This document shows, piece after piece, positions 1-6,280 of a stretch of DNA of 7,776 nt. This stretch comes from Clostridia bacterium. Its GTDB lineage: Bacteria; Aerophobota; Aerophobia; Aerophobales; AE-B3A. Both the position numbers and the translations under genes were made by a program. Each line of letters starts with the position of its first letter. Positions within the stretch are counted from its first letter, which is position 1. The DNA lies in contig WJOQ01000081.1 of assembly GCA_009618505.1 (NCBI GenBank), positions 1 through 7,776 of the forward strand, written 5' to 3'. The notes under the pieces are model-generated. The model was given only the letters and a program-made list of their open reading frames with translations, had not been told where the DNA came from and did no database searches.

Positions 1-849
1 TGCACTGGCGAGGTTCATCCGCACTTTTTCGAACCTGAGGGAATGGGATGGTTGCGAAGTTTCTTTGGAGGATTGCTTACCACCTGTGGTTTGACTTATT
101 GCGGAGCTCCTTGTGAGGATGAAGGAGAGAAGTTAGGCCTTCACGGAAGAATTTCTCATACTCCGGCAGAGGAGGTCTCTATTGAAAAAAAATGGGAAGG
201 GGATGAGTATGAACTTTCCCTAAGTGGACTTTTGCGGGAGAGTGTAGTCTTTGGCGAGAACATTGTTTTAAGAAGAAAGATTCATACCCGCCTGGGCGAG
301 TCTCGTCTCTGGATCTATGACTTGGTAGAAAATGAAGGTTTTGAGAAAACTCCTTTTATGCTCCTCTACCATATAAATGGTGGATTCCCTGTGGTAGCAG
401 AAGGAAGCAGGCTTATTTCACCTAGTCTAGAAATTACACCCCGAGACGATGAGGCAAGAAAAGGGAAAGAGGATTACGACAGATTTACTTCTCCCATTCC
501 TGGATTCAAGGAAAAGTGCTACTATCATAAGATGAAAGAGGATAGCTCAGGGCTGGTTCAGTGCGCTTTAATCAATGAAAATCTTCAAGGAGGCAGCTTC
601 GGTTTTTACATCAAATACAAAAAAGAGCAACTGCCTGAATTTGTTGAATGGAAAATGATGGGAGAAGGAACCTATGTGGTAGGAGTAGAGCCAGGTAACT
701 GCACAGCCGAAGGAAGGGAAAAATTAAGAAAAGAAGGAACTTTAGAATTTCTGGAGCCAGGAGAGAAAAAGGAATTTGAGTTGGAAATAGGAGTGTTAAG
801 CGGAAAAGAGGCAATTGATAGATTCAAGGCAGAAGTCAAAGCAATCTAG
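1..849 (+). CDS. DUF4432 aldose 1-epimerase-like protein, 5' truncated by window edge
   Basis: The reading frame is open from base 1 (TGC ACT GGC...), so the gene starts before the window. 282 C-terminal residues are visible of a family that is usually about 330-350 long. The first ATG at 43 lies inside the conserved stretch GWLRSFFGGLLTTCGL and is not the start. DUF4432 proteins have the galactose-mutarotase beta-sandwich fold and probably act on sugars in the cytoplasm. Visible family signatures are HGRISHTPAE (His codon at 142), LLYHINGGFP (His codon at 370) and GVEPGNC (Glu codon at 688). These fit the two His and one Glu of a mutarotase active site. I infer that catalytic assignment from family knowledge. 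The substrate cannot be told from the sequence. The stop TAG at 847-849 lies in a CTAG palindrome that also holds the stop of the convergent mgtE gene. The family call is firm, the function is not. Confidence 0.85.
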   Translation, partial: CTGEVHPHFFEPEGMGWLRSFFGGLLTTCGLTYCGAPCEDEGEKLGLHGRISHTPAEEVSIEKKWEGDEYELSLSGLLRESVVFGENIVLRRKIHTRLGESRLWIYDLVENEGFEKTPFMLLYHINGGFPVVAEGSRLISPSLEITPRDDEARKGKEDYDRFTSPIPGFKEKCYYHKMKEDSSGLVQCALINENLQGGSFGFYIKYKKEQLPEFVEWKMMGEGTYVVGVEPGNCTAEGREKLRKEGTLEFLEPGEKKEFELEIGVLSGKEAIDRFKAEVKAI

Positions 850-2210
850 CCAAATTCCATAAGTTGGATGGCTATTCCAAAGTATATTAAAAGAGACGAT
901 ATATCTACCACAGTAGTGATTAAAGGTCCAGACACAACCGCCGGGTCAAAACCCAGCTTTTGGCAAATAATGGGAAGAATTGCTCCCAGGCAAGTAGCTA
1001 CTGTTACAGTAGCCATCATACTCAGTCCTACAGTTATCCCCAGAAGAGAGCTTTTTTGTAGAATTAATGCCCTTAAGAGAGCCAGTATTCCCAGGGCTGT
1101 TCCTACTGTTATGCCAATAAAAAACTCTTTTTTTACTACTCTCCATATATCTCCCAGTTTTACTTCACCTATGGCCAGTCCTCTCACTACCACTGACGCT
1201 GCCTGAGTCCCAGCATTTCCTCCCGAACCCATTAAGAGGGGAATAAAGAAGGCCAATGACACTACATTCTTAAGAGCAAAAGAAAACTCCTCCATTATAG
1301 TACCAGAAACAAAACCTGTTACCACTAAAATCAAAAGCCAGGTTATTCGATGTTTAGCCAGGGTAAGTGGACTGCTGGACATGTAGTTACCTATGTGCTT
1401 TCCTGCTGCTCCAAACTTATACATATCCTCGGTGTCTTCTTCTCTAATAACGTCAATTAAGTCATCCACGGTGATAATACCCTTGATTTTTCCTTCTTTG
1501 TCTATTACAGGTAGAGCTAAGAAATCATAGCGGGCAATTCTTTTGGCTACCTGTTCCTGGTCCATATCAACGGGAATAGTGATAAGTTTAGTATGCATAA
1601 TCTCATCTATTTCTCTCTCTGGCTGAGCTACGATGAGATCTTTTAGAGAAACCACACCTAGTAATTTATCGGTTCTGTCTGCTACATATATATAGTAGAT
1701 CATCTCCAGGTCTTTTGCTGTTTTTCTCAGACTTTCTAATGTTTGCTTAACGTTGATTCCTTTCTCTATTTGAGCAAAGTCCGTGGTCATTCTTCCGCCA
1801 GCCGTGTTCTTATCATATCTCATTAATTCTCGGACATCCTGGGCTTCCTCTTCTTCCATAATACTGAGAAAACGCAAGACCATTTCTTCTGGCAACTGCT
1901 CGAAGAAATCTACCCTTTCATCAGGAGCCACTTCATCTAGAATTTCAGCTTTACGTGTCTTGTCAAACGCTCCCAGAAGGGTAAGTTGGTCATCTTTATC
2001 GGTCTTCTCAAATATATCGGCGGCCAAGTCTATATCCAGGAGAGAAAAAAGAAAGACCTTGTCTTTGAGGCTAAATTCTTTCAATATTTCTACTATTTCT
2101 ATAGGTTCATAATCATAGAAAATCTTTTTCAGTTGCTCTTTTTTGTTTTGCCAGAGTAATTCCCTGATTTCTGGCAGTACAAGAAACATTCTGGAGAATT
2201 CTTTGGTCAT
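846..2210 (-). CDS. mgtE: MgtE-type magnesium transporter/channel
   Basis: A 454-residue protein, full length for MgtE, the inner-membrane Mg2+ channel gated by cytosolic Mg2+. The order is classical. An all-helical MgtE N domain spans about residues 10-133. Two CBS domains follow at about 138-200 and 204-262 (the second contains LALPVIDKEGKIKGIITVDD), then an acidic linker (REEDTED) and connecting 'plug' helix near 263-283. Five membrane segments run from about 287 to 452. The pore signature GSGGNAGTQAA is at 328-338. Asp436 in TTVVDISSLL sits where the conserved pore Asp of MgtE is expected. The ATG at 2210 is preceded by AAGGA with a 6-base spacer; this site overlaps the TAA stop of yjbQ, so the two are likely co-transcribed and coupled. 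The stop overlaps that of the convergent DUF4432 gene by 4 bases. MgtE proteins can also pass Co2+, but Mg2+ is the usual role. Confidence 0.96.
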   Translation of the reverse strand: MTKEFSRMFLVLPEIRELLWQNKKEQLKKIFYDYEPIEIVEILKEFSLKDKVFLFSLLDIDLAADIFEKTDKDDQLTLLGAFDKTRKAEILDEVAPDERVDFFEQLPEEMVLRFLSIMEEEEAQDVRELMRYDKNTAGGRMTTDFAQIEKGINVKQTLESLRKTAKDLEMIYYIYVADRTDKLLGVVSLKDLIVAQPEREIDEIMHTKLITIPVDMDQEQVAKRIARYDFLALPVIDKEGKIKGIITVDDLIDVIREEDTEDMYKFGAAGKHIGNYMSSSPLTLAKHRITWLLILVVTGFVSGTIMEEFSFALKNVVSLAFFIPLLMGSGGNAGTQAASVVVRGLAIGEVKLGDIWRVVKKEFFIGITVGTALGILALLRALILQKSSLLGITVGLSMMATVTVATCLGAILPIICQKLGFDPAVVSGPLITTVVDISSLLIYFGIAIQLMEFG

Positions 2211-2219
2211 TTTCTATCC

Positions 2220-2639
2220 TTATTCACCCATTATCTGGACAATCAGACTCCTATTACGAGGACGATTATCAAAATCGATAAAGATAACTCTTTGCCATAT
2301 TCCTAATTGAATAGTTCCTTTAGAAAACGGAATTGTCAGTGATGGCCCGATAAAGGAAGCCCTGATGTGAGAGTGCCCATTATAATCTTTATATCTTAAG
2401 TGATGAGCGTATTCTATCTTTTCTGAAATTAATCTCTCAAAGGCTTCTTTTAAGTCTTTAATCAATCCCGGTTCGTACTCTATAGTGGTTATCCCGCCCG
2501 TTGCGCCGGGTATAAAAACAGTAACTATACCCTCAGTGACCTTACTGGCATTAACACAGTGAGCCACCCTTTCGGTAATATCAATGATGTCAGTATGCCC
2601 CTTTGTGCTAAGTTTTATAGCTTTTGTAATTACAGACAT
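2220..2639 (-). CDS. yjbQ: YjbQ / UPF0047 family protein
   Basis: A 139-residue cytosolic protein, normal length for UPF0047. The diagnostic C-terminal block is present: NGHSHIRASFIGPSLTIPF (residues 87-105), then GIWQRVIFIDFDNRPRNRS (113-131) and a terminal VQIMGE. The conserved histidines at 79-80, 89 and 91 could form the family's putative metal/active site. E. coli YjbQ has a weak thiamine-phosphate synthase activity when overproduced; the physiological role of the family is unclear, so I do not assign a reaction. It is the first gene of a leftward operon with mgtE, 9 bases downstream. The ATG at 2639 follows an A/G-rich leader with AAAAGGAAAAAG as the probable ribosome binding site. The predicted leader is only about 14 bases long. 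The family call is very secure from the C-terminal block. Confidence 0.93.
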   Translation of the reverse strand: MSVITKAIKLSTKGHTDIIDITERVAHCVNASKVTEGIVTVFIPGATGGITTIEYEPGLIKDLKEAFERLISEKIEYAHHLRYKDYNGHSHIRASFIGPSLTIPFSKGTIQLGIWQRVIFIDFDNRPRNRSLIVQIMGE

Positions 2640-2659
2640 TTTTCTTTTTCCTTTTCTTC

Positions 2660-2668
2660 ATTATATCA
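2660..2668 (-). promoter_or_regulatory. extended -10 promoter of yjbQ-mgtE
   Basis: On the - strand the sequence reads TGATATAATG, which is a perfect TATAAT (2660-2665) with the TG of an extended -10 element one base upstream. No good -35 lies 16-18 bases further up (AAGCTG at 17), as is common for extended -10 promoters. Transcription would begin near 2653, giving a leader of about 14 bases before the yjbQ ATG. This is a motif call by eye and start-site mapping would be needed to confirm it. Confidence 0.6.
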
Positions 2669-2713
2669 AGAATTTTCTGGCTCAGCTTGGAAAGAATTAG
2701 CATAGGAAGGGCA

Positions 2714-2742
2714 TTTTGTCAAGAAAGTGTCGTTTGACAAAA
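2714..2742. repeat. 9-bp perfect inverted repeat, candidate operator
   Basis: TTTTGTCAA (2714-2722) and its exact reverse complement TTGACAAAA (2734-2742) flank an 11-base spacer. The right arm contains the -35 hexamer TTGACA of the predicted larE promoter, so a dimeric regulator bound here would block RNA polymerase at the lar operon. The stem is A/T-rich with a large loop and no following T-run, so a terminator is unlikely. The regulator is not identifiable. The half-sites do not match the E. coli NikR operator (GTATGA...TCATAC). Confidence 0.5.
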
Positions 2743-2761
2743 GCAAGCAATAGGCTAGAAT
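2734..2761 (+). promoter_or_regulatory. sigma-70-type promoter of larE-larB-larC
   Basis: A consensus -35 TTGACA (2734-2739), a 16-base spacer, and TAGAAT (2756-2761, 5 of 6 matches to TATAAT). The expected start is near 2768, leaving a leader of about 25 bases before the larE ATG at 2794. Nothing like a riboswitch fits in that leader. The -35 is embedded in the right arm of an inverted repeat, which suggests repression. Called by eye. Confidence 0.6.
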
Positions 2762-2778
2762 TACTCCATATTAAAAGA

Positions 2779-2786
2779 AAGGAAGG
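2779..2786 (+). promoter_or_regulatory. ribosome binding site fixing the larE start
   Basis: AAGGAAGG lies 7 bases before the ATG at 2794. The frame stays open upstream to a TTG at 2716, but that longer form would translate through the predicted promoter and inverted repeat, and its extra 26 residues do not look like LarE. The ATG at 2794 places the PP-loop at residue 23, as expected for the family. Confidence 0.7.
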
Positions 2787-2793
2787 CCTCTTT

Positions 2794-3609
2794 ATGGAAG
2801 AAAAACTAGCCAGTCTCAAAAGAATCCTCTCTAATATGGGAAGTGTTCTCGTTGCTTTCTCTGGAGGAGTGGACAGTACTTTTCTGCTTAAGGTTGCTCG
2901 TGACGTGCTTAAAGACAAGGTAGCAGCAGCAACTGCAAGCTCAGAGAGTTATCCAGCTTGCGAACTGGAGACAGCTAAGGAAATAGCTCGAGAATTAGGC
3001 GTTAAGCATCTTATCATTGAGACAGAGGAGCTGTCGAATCAGAATTTTGCCAAGAACTCTCCTCAAAGATGTTATTTCTGCAAAACCGAATTATTTTCTA
3101 GATTAAATAAGATAGCTAAAGAACAAGATTTGAACTACGTAGTTGATGCTTCCAATTATGACGACCTGGCGGATTTTCGTCCCGGGATGCAGGCTGCACA
3201 GAAACTGGGCATAAAAAGCCCTTTAAAGGAAGTCCGGTTAACTAAAGCCGAAATTCGTAGTCTCTCTCATAAAATGAATCTGCCTACCTGGGATAAACCT
3301 GCTTTAGCCTGTCTAGCTTCTCGAATTCCTTATGGAATTAAAATAACCAGAAAAAAACTAAAAAGAATTGATGAAGGGGAGAGGTTCCTAAGAAGCTTGG
3401 GGATAAGACAGCTAAGGATAAGGGACCATGATGGGATAGCCAGGATCGAGGTAGCCCCGGAAGAAATGAGCTTATTCTGGCAGAAAAATATGGCAAGGTT
3501 GGTTATCAAGAAACTTAAAGAATTAGGATATACTTACGTTACTCTTGATCTAGAAGGCTATCGTACAGGAAGCATGAATGAGGTTTTGAAGAAAGGCAAG
3601 CCAAAGTGA
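2794..3609 (+). CDS. larE: LarE, ATP-dependent sulfur transferase for NPN cofactor, probable [4Fe-4S] type
   Basis: A 271-residue cytosolic PP-loop enzyme. LarE adenylates the carboxylates of pyridinium-3,5-biscarboxylic acid mononucleotide and replaces one oxygen of each with sulfur, giving the bisthiocarboxylate. The ATP-binding PP-loop SGGVDST is at residues 23-29. The family blocks DASNYDDLADFRPG (118-131), RQLRIRDHDGIARIEV (205-220) and DLEGYRTGSMNE (252-263) are all present. Cys173, in ALACLASRIPYG, is at the position of the sacrificial cysteine of Lactobacillus LarE. In addition RCYFCK gives a CxxC pair (Cys93, Cys96). This three-cysteine pattern is that of LarE proteins, such as the Thermotoga one, that hold a [4Fe-4S] cluster and can act catalytically. 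The cluster here is inferred. First gene of the lar operon; its TGA overlaps the larB GTG start (GTGA). Confidence 0.94.
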   Translation: MEEKLASLKRILSNMGSVLVAFSGGVDSTFLLKVARDVLKDKVAAATASSESYPACELETAKEIARELGVKHLIIETEELSNQNFAKNSPQRCYFCKTELFSRLNKIAKEQDLNYVVDASNYDDLADFRPGMQAAQKLGIKSPLKEVRLTKAEIRSLSHKMNLPTWDKPALACLASRIPYGIKITRKKLKRIDEGERFLRSLGIRQLRIRDHDGIARIEVAPEEMSLFWQKNMARLVIKKLKELGYTYVTLDLEGYRTGSMNEVLKKGKPK

Positions 3610-4364
3610 AAGTAGATCATATTAGACATCTATTGGAAGAGGTAAGATCAGGTAAAATAAAGGTAGAAGAAGCCTTGGAAAAGCTAAAAATTCTTCCTTA
3701 CCAGGATCTTGGTTTTGCTAAGATTGACACACATCGGGAGCTGCGAAGAGATTATCCTGAAGTGATTTTTTGTCCCGGTAAGACACCTGAGCAGATTGTT
3801 CATATTGCAAAGCAAATGAGGGAAAATGAGTCGACAGTTATGGCTGCCCGAGCAAATAAAGAGGTGTATCAGGCTATTAAAAAAGCTCTTCCGGAAGTGA
3901 GATATTTTGAAGAGGCAAAGATAGCTGTGCTGGGAGAAAGAAAAGAAAAGGTAAGTTCCCAAACTATATTGATAGTGAGTGGAGGAACCGCAGATATACC
4001 GGTAGCTGAGGAGGCAGCAGTTACGGCAGAGATTATGAATAACAAAGTAGATCGCCTTTACGATGTAGGAGTGGCTGGAATTCACCGGTTATTTGACAAT
4101 AAGGACAAGCTCTTTGCTGCCAACGTTTTGGTGGTGGTGGCGGGTATGGAAGGGGCTCTACCCAGTGTAGTAGGGGGTCTGGTGAGTAAGCCAGTTATAG
4201 CCGTACCCACCTCGGTGGGATACGGAGCTAGCTTTAAAGGAGTTTCTGCTCTTCTTACCATGCTTAATAGCTGTGCCCCTGGGATAGCAGTAGTTAACAT
4301 TGACAATGGATTTGGAGCTGGATATATGGCCAGTTTGATTAACCACATAGGGAGAGAGAAATGA
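3606..4364 (+). CDS. larB: LarB, pyridinium-3,5-biscarboxylic acid mononucleotide synthase
   Basis: A 252-residue cytosolic protein that begins the NPN pathway. It carboxylates C5 of the pyridinium ring of nicotinic acid adenine dinucleotide and hydrolyses the phosphoanhydride, releasing AMP. The N-terminal part (1-110) carries the LarB block DLGFAKIDTHRELRRDYPEV (35-53). The C-terminal part (about 118-250) is PurE (AIR carboxylase)-like, with VSGGTADIPVAEEA (124-137), YDVGVAGIHRL (152-162), VVAGMEGALPSVVGGL (177-192) and PTSVGYGASF (201-210). Cys223 in NSCAPGIAVVNIDNGFGAGY matches the catalytic cysteine that forms the cysteinyl-pyridine adduct. The GTG start overlaps the larE stop and is preceded by GAAAGG at 3591-3596. 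The next gene begins inside its stop (ATGA), so larE, larB and larC are probably translationally coupled. Length and motifs are complete. Confidence 0.96.
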   Translation: MKVDHIRHLLEEVRSGKIKVEEALEKLKILPYQDLGFAKIDTHRELRRDYPEVIFCPGKTPEQIVHIAKQMRENESTVMAARANKEVYQAIKKALPEVRYFEEAKIAVLGERKEKVSSQTILIVSGGTADIPVAEEAAVTAEIMNNKVDRLYDVGVAGIHRLFDNKDKLFAANVLVVVAGMEGALPSVVGGLVSKPVIAVPTSVGYGASFKGVSALLTMLNSCAPGIAVVNIDNGFGAGYMASLINHIGREK

Positions 4365-5548
4365 GAGCCGCCTATTTTAACTGTTTTTCTGGTATTAGTG
4401 GAGATATGGTACTGGCAGCATTGGTCGATCTGGGCTGGCCAATAAAAGAGCTAGAAAGGGAGCTAAGTAAATTAGACCTTTTTAATTATCAGATTGAGGC
4501 AGAAAAAGTAGCCAAACAGGGTATTACCTCCACCCAAATTAAGATACGCATCAAAGAGGGAAAAAAGGAAAGGACACTTAAGGATATTTTATCTATTCTG
4601 GATAAGAGTAAGTTGGAAGAAAAGATAAAGGAGCGGAGTCAAGCTATATTTATCAGACTGGCCAGCGTGGAGGCAAACATCCATGGGAAGAGCGTACAAG
4701 AGGTGCATTTTCATGAACTGGGCGGTTTAGATACGATTATTGACGTGGTAGGAGCAGTAGCCGGAATGAAATACTTAGGGATAGAGAAGGTGTATTCTTC
4801 CCCGTTACCTCTTGGCAAAGGCTTGGTAAAATGTAGCCATGGCACTCTGCCCGTACCGGCCCCGGCAACTTTAGAGTTATTGAAAGGGGTTCCTGTTTAT
4901 GGCAGTAATATCGAGGCGGAGCTGGTTACTCCGACTGGAGCAGCTATCATTAGCACTGTGGCTGAAAACTTTGGCCAGATGCCTCCTATGAAAATAGATA
5001 ATATTGGCTATGGAGCCGGGCAGAGAGACCTTCCTATTCCTAACTTATTGAGAGTCTCACTGGGAATGCTAAGAAATGCATACGAGGAGGATGTAGTCTC
5101 TTTAATTCAAACCAATATTGATGATATGAATCCTGAGTTCTACGAGCACATAGCAGATAGATTATTCAATGAAGGGGCCCTGGATGTTTTCCTTACCCCT
5201 ATTCAGATGAAAAGAACAAGACCCGCCACTATGCTTAGTGTGATAACAGATGAGGAAAAAACGGAAAAGATGCTTGAGCTCATCTTTGATGAAACTACCA
5301 CCCTGGGAGTGAGAATTTCTAAAATAAAGAGAAGAAAATTGAATCGGGAAGGCCGGAAAGTAGCTACTAAATATGGTAAAATCGAGGTTAAAATAGGAAA
5401 ACTTGATGGCATGGTCAAAAACATCTCCCCTAGCTATGAAGAATGCCGAAAGATTGCCACCCGCCTTAACATCCCTCTCAAAAAGATTTACCAGGAGGCA
5501 AAACAGACTGCTTTTGATTTGCTCGCAAAGAAAAGGAAATTAAACTGA
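4361..5548 (+). CDS. larC: LarC, NPN nickel insertase (single uninterrupted ORF)
   Basis: A 395-residue cytosolic protein, full length for LarC. It inserts nickel into the bisthiocarboxylate made by LarE, using CTP in the Lactobacillus enzyme, to form the nickel-pincer nucleotide. Signatures in order are YFNCFSGISGDMVLAAL (5-21), VHFHELGGLDTIIDVVGAVA (115-134), a Gly/Pro-rich block HGTLPVPAPATLELLKGVPV (160-179), ELVTPTGAA (187-195) and GYGAGQRDLPIPNLLR (216-231). The C-terminal domain has NIDDMNPEFYEHIADRLF (252-269) and GALDVFLTPIQMKRTRP (272-288). The Lactobacillus plantarum gene needs a programmed frameshift to join LarC1 and LarC2; here both halves lie in one frame. The ATG overlaps the larB stop by 4 bases. 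The TGA ends one base before the stop codon of the convergent nikO gene, with no terminator between. Confidence 0.96.
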   Translation: MRAAYFNCFSGISGDMVLAALVDLGWPIKELERELSKLDLFNYQIEAEKVAKQGITSTQIKIRIKEGKKERTLKDILSILDKSKLEEKIKERSQAIFIRLASVEANIHGKSVQEVHFHELGGLDTIIDVVGAVAGMKYLGIEKVYSSPLPLGKGLVKCSHGTLPVPAPATLELLKGVPVYGSNIEAELVTPTGAAIISTVAENFGQMPPMKIDNIGYGAGQRDLPIPNLLRVSLGMLRNAYEEDVVSLIQTNIDDMNPEFYEHIADRLFNEGALDVFLTPIQMKRTRPATMLSVITDEEKTEKMLELIFDETTTLGVRISKIKRRKLNREGRKVATKYGKIEVKIGKLDGMVKNISPSYEECRKIATRLNIPLKKIYQEAKQTAFDLLAKKRKLN

Positions 5549-6280
5549 CTATTTATGCTTGAGAGATAAAGGTACCTCCAGGCCGTGATATTCCATAAGC
5601 GATTTATTACTGAGAACTTTTCTCGTCTCTCCCTTAGTAACTATTTTGCCTTCATCTAAGAGAATAACCCGTTGACAAATTTCGAGAATCAATTCCAGGT
5701 CATGACCAGCAACTATCTTGGTTAGATTAAGATTGTTAAGTAGCCCTATTAAGTGTCTTCTTACTCTAGGGTCCAGATTGCTGGTGGGCTCATCCAGAAT
5801 CAGAATTTCCGGCTGCATTGATAAAACGGTAGCTAGAGAAATTCTCTTCTTTTCCCCAAGGCTCAAATGATGGGAACATCTTTTCTCATACCCTGCCATC
5901 CCGACCTCTTTTAATGCTTCTTTTACCTTCTTTCTCACTTTTTCTTCAGAATAACCTGTATTTATTGGACCAAAAGCAACATCATCAAAAACTGTGGCCA
6001 TAAAGAGTTGATCATCCGGTTCCTGGAAGACTATGGCTACTTTCTGTCTGATTTTTATAAGGTTTTTTTCCTCCACCTTCATGCCCAGAATTTCAATTGA
6101 ACCACGTCCTTCCCCAAGAATCCCATTTAGATGAAGAAGGAGAGTAGATTTACCTGCGCCATTGGGTCCGATCAGACCAATCGACTCGCCTTTGAAGATA
6201 TCTAAATCTATTCCTTTAAGAGCATTGGTATTATCTGGATAGGTATATTCGAGATTTTTTATTCTTACTATTCTCCTCAT
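5549..6280 (-). CDS. nikO: NikO/CbiO-type ATPase of ECF nickel transporter
   Basis: A 243-residue ABC ATPase that powers the ECF-type metal importer from the cytoplasmic face. All nucleotide-binding motifs are intact: Walker A GPNGAGKST (38-46), Q-loop FQEPDDQLF (85-93, typical of CbiO/EcfA), signature LSLGEKKRIS (139-148), Walker B ILILDEP (159-165), D-loop SNLD (167-170) and switch His193. A GTG at 6289 would add three residues. The ATG at 6280 is preferred because AGGTGG sits 5 bases before it and it makes a 4-base ATGA overlap with the nikQ stop. Cobalt is possible from the ATPase alone. Nickel is inferred from the NikL/NikN-like gene upstream and the lar operon opposite. Its stop abuts that of larC with zero bases between. 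Confidence 0.9.
   Translation of the reverse strand: MRRIVRIKNLEYTYPDNTNALKGIDLDIFKGESIGLIGPNGAGKSTLLLHLNGILGEGRGSIEILGMKVEEKNLIKIRQKVAIVFQEPDDQLFMATVFDDVAFGPINTGYSEEKVRKKVKEALKEVGMAGYEKRCSHHLSLGEKKRISLATVLSMQPEILILDEPTSNLDPRVRRHLIGLLNNLNLTKIVAGHDLELILEICQRVILLDEGKIVTKGETRKVLSNKSLMEYHGLEVPLSLKHK

Noticed and set aside
868..1206. Open frame on the + strand inside mgtE (also 1783-2112)
   Set aside because: These are antisense shadows of a clearly conserved transporter gene, with no family resemblance.
2714..2742. Inverted repeat as an intrinsic terminator
   Set aside because: The stem is A/T-rich with an 11-base loop, no T-run follows on either side, and no gene ends into it. It overlaps a -35 element instead.
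2716..2793. 26-residue N-terminal extension of LarE from a TTG start
   Set aside because: It would be translated across the predicted promoter and inverted repeat, has no ribosome binding site, and does not resemble LarE. The ATG at 2794 has AAGGAAGG at 7 bases.
2640..2793. Riboswitch in the divergent gap
   Set aside because: The predicted leaders are about 14 and 25 bases, too short for a known metal or NAD-related riboswitch.
3684..4348. Open frames on the - strand within larB
   Set aside because: LarB is unmistakable across the whole stretch. The opposite frames have low-complexity, Ser/Leu/His-rich composition and no ribosome binding site.
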